Part shown: piece by piece, positions 47,725 to 56,889 of the stretch
Layout of the letters: each line of letters opens with the position of its first letter
Position numbering within the stretch: position 1 is the first letter of the stretch
Source of the DNA: Marinibacterium profundimaris
GTDB lineage: Bacteria > Pseudomonadota > Alphaproteobacteria > Rhodobacterales > Rhodobacteraceae
DNA length: 64,000 bases
Assembly: GCF_002210095.1 (NCBI RefSeq)
Contig: NZ_AQQR01000003.1
Span: forward strand, 248,001 to 312,000
Reading direction: 5' to 3'
The notes under the pieces: generated by a model
The model's input: only the letters and a program-made list of their open reading frames with translations
Databases searched by the model: none
Told to the model about the DNA's origin: nothing
Program-made: the position numbers and the translations under genes

Positions 47725-48699
47725 CTAGCCGGGCCGCCGCACCACGCACCGCACCCGGCGGCCCGCCCCGTGGTCTTCCAGTGGCGGCCGCGCCTCGTGG
47801 CAGCGCGCCTCGGCCAGCGGGCAGCGCGTGACAAAGGGGCAGCCCTCGGGCGGGTTCAGCGGGCTGGGCAGGTCGCCCTCCAGCAGGATGCGCCGGCGCT
47901 CCGCCCGGCCCCTGGGATCGGGCAGCGGGATCGCCGACAGCAGCGCCTCGGTATAGGGATGCACGGGGCTGGCAAAGACCTCGGCCGCCGGTCCTTCCTC
48001 GACGATGACACCAAGGTACATCACCGCCACCCGGTCCGCGATATGGCGCACCACCGACAGGTCGTGCGAGATGAAGAGATAGCTCAGCTTCGCCTCGCGC
48101 TGCAGCCGCATCAGCAGGTTCAGGATCTGGCTCTGGATCGACACGTCAAGCGCGCTGACCGGCTCGTCGCAGATCACCAGCTTCGGGTTCAGGGCCAGCG
48201 CCCGGGCGATCACCACCCGCTGCCGCTGTCCCCCCGACAGGGCCACCGGCCGCCTGTCGCGCTGATCGGGGTTCAGGCCCACCTGCTCCATCAGCTCGTC
48301 CACGCGCGCGGCGATGCGTTTGCGCGACCAGCCCTGGATCACCATCGGCTCGGCGATGGATTGCGCCACCGTACGCCGCGGGTTCAGGGCCGAGACCGGG
48401 TCCTGGAAGACCACCTGCATGTCGCGCCACACCGCCTTGCGCCCCTCTGCCGTGAGGTTGCCCAGGTCGCGCCCGCCAAAGCGGATCTGGCCTTCGGTCA
48501 CCGGCGCGAGGCCGAGGATCGCGTTGCCGGTCGTGGACTTGCCGCAGCCGGATTCGCCCACCACGGCCAGCGTCTCATGCGCGCCGATGTCCAGCGACAC
48601 GCCGTCCACCGCCCGCACCAGCCCCTTACCGCCGCCGAAGCGCCCGGTGCGCACGGGGAAATGCACCTTGAGGTCGCGGATCTCCAGCAGCGCGCTCAT
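47725..48699 (-). CDS. Peptide-type ABC transporter ATPase (OppF/DppF-like)
   Basis: A 324-residue ATPase with Walker A GESGCGKST, signature LSGGQRQR, Walker B LVICDEPVSALD and the C-terminal oligopeptide-transport domain with Cys-rich GCPFVTRCPLAEARC, a likely iron-sulfur site. Start 48699 overlaps the OppD stop (ATGA). Last gene of the nine-gene operon. Confidence 0.9.
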   Translation of the reverse strand: MSALLEIRDLKVHFPVRTGRFGGGKGLVRAVDGVSLDIGAHETLAVVGESGCGKSTTGNAILGLAPVTEGQIRFGGRDLGNLTAEGRKAVWRDMQVVFQDPVSALNPRRTVAQSIAEPMVIQGWSRKRIAARVDELMEQVGLNPDQRDRRPVALSGGQRQRVVIARALALNPKLVICDEPVSALDVSIQSQILNLLMRLQREAKLSYLFISHDLSVVRHIADRVAVMYLGVIVEEGPAAEVFASPVHPYTEALLSAIPLPDPRGRAERRRILLEGDLPSPLNPPEGCPFVTRCPLAEARCHEARPPLEDHGAGRRVRCVVRRPG

Positions 48700-49661
48700 G
48701 CCTGCGCCTCCCATGCGCCCTTGACGGGGTGGAAACAGGCGACCTTGTGCGCCCCGCCCTCCAGCACGGGCCGCGCCGTGCAGGCGTCGGTGGCGCGCGG
48801 GCAGCGGGTGCGGAACCGGCAGCCCTCGGGCCAGTCGCGCGGGCTGGGCACGCTGCCGCGGATCGCGAAGAGTTCCTGCCCCGGCGCGTCGTCCAGCCGC
48901 GGGATCGTGCGCAGCAGCATCGCCGTGTAGGGATGGCGCGGTGTAGCGAAGAGATCCCCGACCGCGCCCTGTTCCACCACGCGGCCGCCGTACATCACGC
49001 AGACCCGGTCGGCCAGTTCCGCCACCACGCCCATGTCATGGGTGATCAGCAGCACGGAGGTCCCCGCCTCTGCCGCAAGCTCGGCCATCAGCGCCAGGAT
49101 CTGCGCCTGGATCGTCACATCAAGCGCCGTGGTCGGCTCGTCCGCGATCAGCAGGCGCGGCCGCGAGATCAGCGCGGCGGCGATCATCACGCGCTGGCAC
49201 ATGCCGCCCGAAAGCTCCGCCGGCAGCTGGCGCGCGCGGCGCTCGGGTTCGGGGATGCCGACGCGGCGCAGCATCTCAACCGCCTGCCGGCGGGCCTCGG
49301 CCGGGGCGGCCTTGCCATGGACGACAAGGCTTTCGGCCACCTGTTCGCCCACCGGCACCAGCGGGTTCAGCGACGAGACCGGTTCCTGGAAGATCATCGC
49401 CAGATCCTGACCGCGCAGGCGGCGCAGCGCATCCGGCGCCATATCCAGCAGGTCGGTGCCGTCGAACAGGATCTGCCCGCCCGTCACCCCCAGCCCCTCG
49501 CCCAGCAGACCCATGGCCGACAGCGCGGTCAGCGACTTGCCCGAGCCGCTTTCTCCGACCAGCGCCACGACCTCGCCGGGGCGGATGTCCAGCGTCACGC
49601 CATCGACAAGCGACAGCGGCCCGGCCTGAATCGCCAGATCTGAGATCTCGAGCAGGCTCAT
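48696..49661 (-). CDS. Peptide-type ABC transporter ATPase (OppD/DppD-like)
   Basis: A 321-residue ATPase with Walker A GESGSGKS, signature LSGGMCQR (Cys where Arg or Gln is usual), Walker B LLIADEPTTALD and the Cys-rich C-terminal domain (GCRFRTRCPRATDAC). It overlaps the gamma-glutamyltransferase stop by four bases. Confidence 0.9.
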   Translation of the reverse strand: MSLLEISDLAIQAGPLSLVDGVTLDIRPGEVVALVGESGSGKSLTALSAMGLLGEGLGVTGGQILFDGTDLLDMAPDALRRLRGQDLAMIFQEPVSSLNPLVPVGEQVAESLVVHGKAAPAEARRQAVEMLRRVGIPEPERRARQLPAELSGGMCQRVMIAAALISRPRLLIADEPTTALDVTIQAQILALMAELAAEAGTSVLLITHDMGVVAELADRVCVMYGGRVVEQGAVGDLFATPRHPYTAMLLRTIPRLDDAPGQELFAIRGSVPSPRDWPEGCRFRTRCPRATDACTARPVLEGGAHKVACFHPVKGAWEAQA

Positions 49662-51232
49662 GCAGGCTCCGCCACCGCCCCGGCCCAGGGGCTGACGGGA
49701 TGGGCGGCGCCGGTGTTCGGCCCCCTGCCCCGGCCCGAAACAGCCAGCGAGGGGATCGCGAATTGCACGGGCCAGACCGCGTCTTCGGTGATCTGCACCG
49801 GGTGGCGGGCCGAGATCGCCGTCGCCGTGTCGGGCGTGGCGGCGCGGTTGACGAAGATCGTCGGCGTGCTGGCATCGATCCGGGGCGCGTGCAGCGCGGC
49901 CTCGGGTGTCATCCGGAGATCAACGAGATAGGACAGGATCTGCAGCACCGTCGGAAAGATCTGCCGCCCGCCGGCGGCGCCAAGCGCATGTTCCGGCGCG
50001 CCGTCGCGGGTGGTGATGATCGGCGCCATGTTGGCCAGTGGCCGGGCCGAGGGCGCGATGGAATTCGGCTGGCCCGGGCGCGGATCGAACCACATCATGC
50101 CGTTGTTCAACAGGCAGCCCAGCGAGGGCGCCACGACCTTGGAGCCAAAGCGCGACAGCAGCGTATTGGTCAGCGCCACCATGTTGCCGTGCCGATCCAC
50201 CACCGACAGGTGGCTGGTGCAATCGCCCCCCGCCGCCGCATGGCCCATGGTCTTCAGACGGTCCTCGTAGGTGTCGCGGATCACGTCCGCATAGGCCGCC
50301 GCCCGCTGCGCCTCGTCCAGCCTGGCAACGTCGTCGGGCAGCATCCCCAGCGCCCGCAGCAGGCTTGGCCCGCCCGAGAGATCGCCCATCGTGTGCACGA
50401 CCCGGTCGCGGTAGGTCATCGTCGTGGGGGCGTTCCAGACCGGCGCGCAGGCGGCAAGGTCGGCCGCCGTCACCGGCGCGCCCATGGCGGCGAGATCCCC
50501 GGCCAGATCCGCCGCGATCCCGCCTTCGTAGAAATCGCGCGGCCCCGCCTTGGCCAGCCGGCGCAACATCCTGGCCTTCACCGGCATCGGCAGGTAGCTG
50601 GCCGAGGGATCGCCCGCCTCGCAGCGCCGCGCATCGCGATCGAGGAACAGCGCGGAGGCCGCCGCATCGCCCCGCAGCCCCGGCGTGTCGATGGCAAAGG
50701 CCAGATCGGCGAACCAATCCACCCGCATCCCCCGCTCTGCCGCCAAGATGGCCGGTTGCAGCGCCTCTTCCCACGACAGCGTGCCGTGCCGCGCCAGCGC
50801 CTCGGACAGGCCGGCCACCGCGCCGGGCACACAGATCGAGGACGGGCCGATCAGGTTGCGGTTGCCTTCCACCGCCGGCCAGTCGAACCAGTCGCCGTCG
50901 CGGTCGCCCACCAGCGGATAATCGACCGGATCCACGGCCGAGCCCGCGACCACGTTGAAATCCAGCGTCTCCACCGTGCCATCCGCCGCGCCATGCAGCA
51001 GGTAGCCCCCGCCGCCAAAGCCCGACAGCCACGGCTCCACCACCGACAGCATGCAGGCGGTCACCACGGCCGCATCCATCGCGGTGCCGCCACGCGCCAG
51101 CACCTCGGCGCCCGCGCGGGCGGCCTCGTGGTGCTGGGCCACGACGATCCCGCCCGAGGATGTCACCTGCGGCTTGGTCACGGCCCAGGTCTGGCGCGCC
51201 TGTTTCGGAGCTTGGGTGGGAGCCTGTGTCAT
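49658..51232 (-). CDS. Gamma-glutamyltransferase family (Ntn hydrolase), apparently cytoplasmic
   Basis: A 524-residue precursor of the GGT superfamily. The autoproteolysis and nucleophile Thr lies in GGDCTSHLSVVDRHG (residue about 339), giving large and small subunits of about 338 and 186 residues. Other motifs: SSGGIVVAQHHEAARAG, WLSGFGGGGYLLHG and GGRQIFPTVLQ near the end. No signal peptide is seen, unlike classical periplasmic Ggt, so it probably acts on an imported substrate. The start overlaps the deacetylase stop (ATGA). It could be a glutamyl-amide hydrolase or cephalosporin-acylase-type enzyme; it lies in an ABC operon and not with glutathione genes. Confidence 0.87.
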   Translation of the reverse strand: MTQAPTQAPKQARQTWAVTKPQVTSSGGIVVAQHHEAARAGAEVLARGGTAMDAAVVTACMLSVVEPWLSGFGGGGYLLHGAADGTVETLDFNVVAGSAVDPVDYPLVGDRDGDWFDWPAVEGNRNLIGPSSICVPGAVAGLSEALARHGTLSWEEALQPAILAAERGMRVDWFADLAFAIDTPGLRGDAAASALFLDRDARRCEAGDPSASYLPMPVKARMLRRLAKAGPRDFYEGGIAADLAGDLAAMGAPVTAADLAACAPVWNAPTTMTYRDRVVHTMGDLSGGPSLLRALGMLPDDVARLDEAQRAAAYADVIRDTYEDRLKTMGHAAAGGDCTSHLSVVDRHGNMVALTNTLLSRFGSKVVAPSLGCLLNNGMMWFDPRPGQPNSIAPSARPLANMAPIITTRDGAPEHALGAAGGRQIFPTVLQILSYLVDLRMTPEAALHAPRIDASTPTIFVNRAATPDTATAISARHPVQITEDAVWPVQFAIPSLAVSGRGRGPNTGAAHPVSPWAGAVAEPA

Positions 51233-52104
51233 GGCTGTTCCTTCGTCTTGACCCGGTCGTTCACCGGCGTGATCGGGCCGGTCGTCGTCTCGTATCCGGC
51301 CTGGCTCTCGTGGTGGCGGGCGATCTCTCCGCAGGTGGCGATCCAGACATCCGGGTTGTCGACCAGCGGCTGCCAGAGGTCCTCCAGCATGTCGACCCGC
51401 GCGGCCCGGCCGGACAGCCAGTCATGCACCGTCATCATGAACAGCCCGCCGTCGCGGATCTGGGCCCGCGCCTCGTCCGCCCAGTTCTGGCCGATCTCCA
51501 GCTGCGAGCGCGGCGCGCGGTCGGCGCCGCCGAGAAACTTGAAGAAGATCGCGTCGTCGATGTCCCAGCGCACCGGCAGCTCGGTCACCCCGTCGATCCG
51601 GTAGGGCAGATCGTGACCCATAAGCGAGCTGTCCCAGAGGCCCAGCCGCTTGAGCTCGGCCAGCATGTGCGGCGTCATCTCCCACGCGGGCGAACGGAAG
51701 CCGGCGGGCGCCCGCCCGGTTTGCGCCTTGAAGAGCGCCAGTGACGCTTCCAGCGCCTCGGTGAACTGCGCGTCCGACACATCGCCGGCCAGTTCGTGGA
51801 AATACCCGTGCAGCCCGATCTCGTGGCCGCGTTCCAGAAGGCCCTGCAGCAGCTCGGGGTTGTCCTCGGCCACCACGCCGGGGACGAAGAAACTGCCCCG
51901 GATGCCGAGCCGGTCGAGCATGGAGACCATGCGGCGGAAACCGGTGCGCATGCCGTATTGGCGGTGCTCGGTGATGGCCAGTGTGCCCGGCACCCCCTCG
52001 CGCATCTGCCACAGGTAGGGCGACAGCGCATCGACATCGACGCTGAAACAGGCGGCGGCCTTGTAGCCATGCGGCCAGTGATATGTGGGCGAATCCCAGA
52101 TCAT
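51229..52104 (-). CDS. NodB-type polysaccharide deacetylase family (PuuE/allantoinase-like)
   Basis: A 291-residue protein with a NodB-homology barrel: AAACFSVDVDAL (catalytic Asp), HEIGLHGYFHELAG (metal His residues), GFRSPAWEMTPHML and MMTVHDWLSG. The N-terminal WDSPTYHWPHGYKAAACFSV and overall form match the PuuE-like cytoplasmic group, which deacylates small amides such as allantoin or N-formyl compounds rather than polysaccharides. No signal peptide. Fourth from last gene of the operon, overlapping neighbours by four bases on both sides. Confidence 0.86.
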   Translation of the reverse strand: MIWDSPTYHWPHGYKAAACFSVDVDALSPYLWQMREGVPGTLAITEHRQYGMRTGFRRMVSMLDRLGIRGSFFVPGVVAEDNPELLQGLLERGHEIGLHGYFHELAGDVSDAQFTEALEASLALFKAQTGRAPAGFRSPAWEMTPHMLAELKRLGLWDSSLMGHDLPYRIDGVTELPVRWDIDDAIFFKFLGGADRAPRSQLEIGQNWADEARAQIRDGGLFMMTVHDWLSGRAARVDMLEDLWQPLVDNPDVWIATCGEIARHHESQAGYETTTGPITPVNDRVKTKEQP

Positions 52105-52859
52105 AGCGGGGACTTCTTGTCCTGGAAGACATCCATCGTGCCGGCGGAATTGCCCCCATCCACCGCCAGCGACGTGCCGGTGACATTGCGCGCCGCCTGC
52201 GACGACAGGTAGAGCGCGGCGTTGCCGATATCCTCGGCCTCGGTCTGGCGGCGCAGCGGGATGTTGTTCGTGACCCGTTGGATATGCTCCTGGCTCAGCG
52301 CCGAGACGGCGCTGCCGGCGGCGAAGCCGGGTTCAAGGCAATTCACCCGGATGCCGAATTCCGCCAGCTCCAGCGCGAAGCCCTTGGTGAACCGGTCGAG
52401 CGCGGTCTTGGACGCCGAATAGGTCACCGCCGTCCGCCGCATCTTGCGGGCCGCACCCGAGGAGATGTTGACGAAGCAGCCGGGGATCTTCGCCTCGATC
52501 ATCATCAGTGCAAAGCCCCGCATCAGCGCCACGGGTGCGCGCACGTTGAGGTCCATGATCCGGTCCCAGTCGTCCATGCTCATGTCCAGCAGGAAGGCCG
52601 AGGGGTAGATCGCGGCGTTGTTCACCACGATGTCCGGCGCGCCCCAGCGGTCTTTTACCGCGTCCAACAGGGTCTTCAGGCCCTCGTCCGTCGTCAGGTC
52701 GGCGGCAACGGCGAACCCGCTCAGCCCCTCGTCCGACATATCGGCCGAGCAGACCTCGGCCCCCGCCTGCGCGTAGGTGTCGACCAGCGCACGGCCCATG
52801 ATGCCGGCGGCACCCGTGACAACCACGCGCTTGCCGGCGAATTCATCCCCGAAGTTCAT
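52101..52859 (-). CDS. Short-chain dehydrogenase/reductase
   Basis: A 252-residue classical SDR: VVVTGAAGIMGRAL (NAD-binding), DIVVNNAAIYPS, catalytic Ser in NISSGAARK and YSASK (Tyr, Lys). The acidic residue after the second strand (SADMSD) suggests NAD over NADP. It begins directly after the DppC-like stop and overlaps the deacetylase. Probably oxidises a hydroxylated intermediate of the operon's substrate. Confidence 0.9.
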   Translation of the reverse strand: MNFGDEFAGKRVVVTGAAGIMGRALVDTYAQAGAEVCSADMSDEGLSGFAVAADLTTDEGLKTLLDAVKDRWGAPDIVVNNAAIYPSAFLLDMSMDDWDRIMDLNVRAPVALMRGFALMMIEAKIPGCFVNISSGAARKMRRTAVTYSASKTALDRFTKGFALELAEFGIRVNCLEPGFAAGSAVSALSQEHIQRVTNNIPLRRQTEAEDIGNAALYLSSQAARNVTGTSLAVDGGNSAGTMDVFQDKKSPL

Positions 52860-53705
52860 TCAACGTCCCTTTCCGATCAGATCCCCCAGCCGGTCGCCGA
52901 TCATGTTGGCCGACAGCACCAGGAGAAAGAGTGCGAGCCCCGGGAAGGTGGCGATCCACCAGGCCGTGGCGATGTAATTGCGCCCCGTCGACAGCATCGC
53001 GCCCCAGCTTGCCGTGGGCGGCTGAACGCCAAGGCCAAGGAAGCTTAGCCCCGCCTCGAAAAGGACCATGAGGCCGAATTCCAGCGTGGCGACCACCAGC
53101 AGCGGCCCCACGATATTGGGCAGGATATGCAGCGCCAGCACGCGCGGCGTCGTGGCGCCCATGGCGCGGGCCAGCGTCACAAAGGGCCGGTCGGCGATCG
53201 ACAGCGTCTGGCCATAAGCGACGCGGGCGTAACGCGGCCAGCGGGTCAGCGCCAGCACGAGGATGATGTTGATGAAGCCGGGGCCCAGCACGGCGACGGT
53301 GATGATCGCCAGCAGGATCGCCGGGATCGACAGGAAGATGTCGACCAGCCGCATCAGCACCGTCTCGACCCAGCCGCGCAGATAGGCGGCGGCCATGCCG
53401 ACGGCGGTGCCGACAACGCCCGACAGCAGAACCGACAGCACCGCAACCGAAATCGAGATGCGCGTGCCATAGATCACGCGGCTCAGCACATCGCGGCCCA
53501 GCTCGTCGGAGCCCAGGACATAGGTCGCGCCGCGTGCCTCGAACCCGGGCGCCTTGAGGCGGGCCAGCAGGTTCTGCCGGTCGGGATCCATCGGCGCCAG
53601 CCAGGGCGCGAAGATCGCGATCAGAACCAGCGCGCCCAGCAGCACGGCGGGCCACCAGCTGAGCGCATTACCCAGGCGCGAGGGAGATGCGGCCACGGCT
53701 CTCAT
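52860..53705 (-). CDS. Peptide-type ABC transporter permease (DppC-like)
   Basis: A 281-residue permease. Features: GSDELGRDVLSRVIYGTRIS, AYLRGWVETVLMRLVDIFLS and ARAMGATTPRVLALHILPNI (coupling loop). Overlaps the DppB-like gene by four bases. Second peptide-type importer in this window, with its own ATPases. Confidence 0.9.
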   Translation of the reverse strand: MRAVAASPSRLGNALSWWPAVLLGALVLIAIFAPWLAPMDPDRQNLLARLKAPGFEARGATYVLGSDELGRDVLSRVIYGTRISISVAVLSVLLSGVVGTAVGMAAAYLRGWVETVLMRLVDIFLSIPAILLAIITVAVLGPGFINIILVLALTRWPRYARVAYGQTLSIADRPFVTLARAMGATTPRVLALHILPNIVGPLLVVATLEFGLMVLFEAGLSFLGLGVQPPTASWGAMLSTGRNYIATAWWIATFPGLALFLLVLSANMIGDRLGDLIGKGR

Positions 53706-54628
53706 GCCTTGACCGTCAGGCGGACGCGCGGATCGACCACGGTATAAAGGATATCGGCCGCGAGGTTCGCGGCGATGGTGACGAAGGCGCCCAGCAGGAC
53801 GACCGCCTGCACCACCATGAAATCGCGGGCCTGGATGCTTTGCACCGTCAGCAGGCCAAGACCGGGCCAGGCAAAGACCGTCTCGACAATCACGGCACCG
53901 GCCAGCAGCTGAGACAGCTCCAGCGCGGTGATCGAGATCACGGGGATCAGCGAATTGCGCATCAGGTGCTTGCGCACCAGCCGGCGTGTACCAACGCCCC
54001 GCGCACGGGCCGAGCGGACGTAATCCTTGCCCAGCTCGTCGATCACCGCGCTGCGGGTGATCCGGGCATAGGTCGCCAGCGACAGCAGGCCAAGCGCGAT
54101 GGAGGGCATGATGAGATGGGCGAAAGACCCGGTGCCCGAAGGCGGCAGCCAGCGCAGCCAGACGCCGAAGACGAGGATCATCATGATCCCGCTCCAGAAG
54201 GTCGGCAGCGACTGAAACGCCAGCACCACGCCCATGATCCAGCGCGACACCGCGCGGCCCCGGGTCAGCGCCATGGTCAGCCCCAAAGGCAGCCCGATCA
54301 GCAGCGCGACGCTCAGCGCCCCGCCGGCCAGTTGCAGCGTCTTGGGGATGCGGCTGAGCAGGATGTCCCAGACCGGCGCGTTCTGGACATAGCTGCGGCC
54401 GAGGTCGAGCCGCAGCATGTCACCAAGGAAATCAACATATTGCACCCAGAGGGCGCGATCGAGGCCAAGCGTACGCCGCATGGCCTCGATATCCTCCTGC
54501 GTGGCGGTTTCGGGCACCAGCAGCAGCACGGGATCGCCGGTCAGACGCTGGATGAAGAAGACCAGCGTCACGACACCGAACACCGCCACCAGCGCCTGGC
54601 CGCCCCGTTGCAGGAGGAAGCGCAGCAT
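53702..54628 (-). CDS. Peptide-type ABC transporter permease (DppB-like)
   Basis: A 308-residue permease with six helices, the periplasmic segment LGLDRALWVQYVDFLGDMLR and the coupling loop DYVRSARARGVGTRRLVRKH. The gene begins directly before the binding-protein stop (no gap). Confidence 0.9.
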   Translation of the reverse strand: MLRFLLQRGGQALVAVFGVVTLVFFIQRLTGDPVLLLVPETATQEDIEAMRRTLGLDRALWVQYVDFLGDMLRLDLGRSYVQNAPVWDILLSRIPKTLQLAGGALSVALLIGLPLGLTMALTRGRAVSRWIMGVVLAFQSLPTFWSGIMMILVFGVWLRWLPPSGTGSFAHLIMPSIALGLLSLATYARITRSAVIDELGKDYVRSARARGVGTRRLVRKHLMRNSLIPVISITALELSQLLAGAVIVETVFAWPGLGLLTVQSIQARDFMVVQAVVLLGAFVTIAANLAADILYTVVDPRVRLTVKA

Positions 54629-56122
54629 TTACTCGGACCAGCTCATGCGGTTGAGGAACAGGCTTTCGTTCGCCGTCGGCGTGAACTCGAGCGCATCGAC
54701 CGCCCCATACAGCGCCGCGGCCTGGTAGATCGGGCGCAGCAGGTAGTCGTCGCGCACGATCTGGTGGACCTGCTCATAGGCTTTCTGACGCACCTCCGGA
54801 TCCAGCGAGGTCCTCGCTTCGTCCAGCAGCGCGTCAAGCTCGGGCATGTTCACTCGGCTCCAGGAACTGGTGGAATAGAGCAGCGGATAGGCGATGCCGT
54901 CGGCATCCTGACAGGCGCAGGACCAGCGGCCAAAGTTCAGGTCGGGCCGTTCGGCCCGATCCTCGGCCCGGGCGGCGGCCAGGTAGGTGGGCATGTCGGT
55001 CATCGAGATCGAGACGTTGAAACCCACGTCGTTCAGCATCTGCTGCAGCGCCTGCACGACCCGCTGGTCGAAGACCGGCGCGGTGGCGAAGGTGGCGGGC
55101 GTCGCGGCCAGATCCGCCTTGGTCGAGACGATCTCGGCCGCTTCCTCAGGGTCGTATTCGAAAGGCGCGATGCCCTCGGCATAGCCGAAATGCGCCGGGC
55201 TCGACAATTGCGCGACCGGCACTTCACCGGCGCCCAGCAGCCCTTCGGCGATGCCTTGTGCATCGATGGCCAGGGAGGCCGCGCGCCGCAGGTCCGGGTC
55301 GCTGAACGGCGGCTTGTCGAGGTTCATGCCCAGGTAGGCGACACGCTCGGTCGGGGCGGAGAGCGCCTTGACCTCGGGGTTGCCGGCCAGCTGCATGGCG
55401 CCATCGCTGTCAAGGCCCACGACCAGATCAGCGGCCCCGGCCTGAAGGTCGGCAATCCGCGTGGCCGCATCCGGCACGGCGCGGAAGATCGCATTATTGA
55501 AGGGCCCCATGTCGCCCCAGTAATCCTCGTTCTTCGTCAGCGTGACCGACACGCCGCGATCCCAGTCGCCGAAGACATAAGGACCGGAGCCCACAGGCGC
55601 GGTGTTGAAGGCATCCTTGCCCACCTCTTCCACCACATGCTGCGGCACGATCGACAGCTTCACAAGCTGCGCCAGCAGCGCGGGATAGCGGCTTTTGGTG
55701 GTCAGCTTGACCTTGTTGCCCTCCATCACCTCGGCGCCGGCGATCTGGTTGAACTGGCCCAGCTGGGGCGAGCCGAATTCGGGATCGGTGATCCGCTGCA
55801 CCGAATAGACCACATCCTCGGGAGTCAGCGGCTCGCCGTCATGGAAGGTGACGTCGTCGCGGATCGTCAGCACCAGCTCGGTGTCCGAGGCATAGTCCCA
55901 CTCGGTCGCAATCTGCGGGACGATCTGGCCGTCGTTGTCGCGGGTGACGAGGTTGTCGAAGATGTTGCGATAGACGTAGTAGCTGTCCGGGTTCCACTGC
56001 ATGTGCGGATCGAGCGAGGACGGCTCGCCGGTCAGGTCGATGGTCAGGTCGCGGGCGAAGGCGGGCAGTGCAAGCACCGCCAGGGCGACGCCCGACAGCA
56101 GGCCCTTGGTCAGGATGGTCAT
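54629..56122 (-). CDS. Peptide-type ABC transporter substrate-binding protein (SBP family 5)
   Basis: A 497-residue periplasmic protein with a signal peptide (about 1-23, LLSGVALAVLALPAFA). Family-5 features: TIRDDVTFHDGEPLTPEDVV, GSGPYVFGDWDRGVSVTLTK, DPDLRRAASLAIDAQGIA. Ligand unknown; the enzyme set downstream points to an acylated, amide-bearing or gamma-glutamyl compound. It overlaps the GntR stop by four bases, so the regulator is the first gene of its own operon. Confidence 0.9.
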   Translation of the reverse strand: MTILTKGLLSGVALAVLALPAFARDLTIDLTGEPSSLDPHMQWNPDSYYVYRNIFDNLVTRDNDGQIVPQIATEWDYASDTELVLTIRDDVTFHDGEPLTPEDVVYSVQRITDPEFGSPQLGQFNQIAGAEVMEGNKVKLTTKSRYPALLAQLVKLSIVPQHVVEEVGKDAFNTAPVGSGPYVFGDWDRGVSVTLTKNEDYWGDMGPFNNAIFRAVPDAATRIADLQAGAADLVVGLDSDGAMQLAGNPEVKALSAPTERVAYLGMNLDKPPFSDPDLRRAASLAIDAQGIAEGLLGAGEVPVAQLSSPAHFGYAEGIAPFEYDPEEAAEIVSTKADLAATPATFATAPVFDQRVVQALQQMLNDVGFNVSISMTDMPTYLAAARAEDRAERPDLNFGRWSCACQDADGIAYPLLYSTSSWSRVNMPELDALLDEARTSLDPEVRQKAYEQVHQIVRDDYLLRPIYQAAALYGAVDALEFTPTANESLFLNRMSWSE

Positions 56123-56889
56123 GATGGTCTCCCGTTGGTGGCAGCATTGTCGGTGGTGCGCCGGAGGGCCCCGCTGCCGGGGGCGATCGGCGTGTCGTTG
56201 GTCAGCAGCTGGCGCATCAGGAACCGTTCCTGCGCGTCGATCAGCGCATGGCGGGCGGCGACGATGCCGTCGCGATCCTGCTCGGTCACCGCGCGGACCA
56301 GGTCAAAGACCTCGTCGCGCCGGAATATGTGGCCCGCATCGGCATTTTCCAGGTGGCGCGTCATGCGCGCGGAATGGTGCCAAAGCTTGCGCAGGTGGCG
56401 CGCGGTGAAACGGTCGATCCCGCCCAGCAGCGTGCCGTCGATCTCGTCCACGTAGATCCGGAAGGTGACGACCGCGCCATGCGCCGGCTGCTGCGAGACG
56501 GCCCGCAGCATGGCCCCGATGCGGCGGACCTCGTCGATCTGCGCCGGGCTCAGGCGGGCCTGGGCCAGCGCCGGCTCGACGATGCGCCGGGCGGTCAGGA
56601 TCTCTCCGATCAGCGAACCGGTCACGGGGGCGACCTGCCAGCCCAGCCGGGCGATCGGCTGCGCCCAGCCGTCATAGCCCAGCCGTGTCAGCGCCGCCCG
56701 CGCGGCGGCCCGGCTGAGCCCGAACCGCTCCATCACGTCGGCCTCGGTGATGGTCTCGCCAGGCTCGATCTCGCACCAGACCACGGCATCCAGCAACCGG
56801 TCTTCGGCGAAGCGCGCCTTGGCATCGGGCTGCGGCACACCCGACGCGGCGGCGCTGGAGCGCAGGAGGGGAGAGCTGGGATCATACAT
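56119..56889 (-). CDS. GntR-family transcriptional regulator (FCD-type)
   Basis: A 256-residue regulator with N-terminal winged helix (about 25-90; LDAVVWCEIEPGETITEADV, MERFGLSRAAARAALTRLGYDG) and a C-terminal all-helical FCD effector domain containing the metal-type His residues of RHLRKLWHHSARM. The ATG at 56889 is chosen for AAAGGTG upstream; a longer extension is not protein-like. First gene of the nine-gene operon. The inverted repeat ATGTCA-N12-TGACAT next to its promoter is its probable autoregulatory site. Confidence 0.88.
   Translation of the reverse strand: MYDPSSPLLRSSAAASGVPQPDAKARFAEDRLLDAVVWCEIEPGETITEADVMERFGLSRAAARAALTRLGYDGWAQPIARLGWQVAPVTGSLIGEILTARRIVEPALAQARLSPAQIDEVRRIGAMLRAVSQQPAHGAVVTFRIYVDEIDGTLLGGIDRFTARHLRKLWHHSARMTRHLENADAGHIFRRDEVFDLVRAVTEQDRDGIVAARHALIDAQERFLMRQLLTNDTPIAPGSGALRRTTDNAATNGRPS

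Noticed and set aside
53687-56455. A plus-strand frame of about 920 codons opposite the second ABC operon
   Set aside because: Antisense to three transport genes with intact motifs; no motif of its own.
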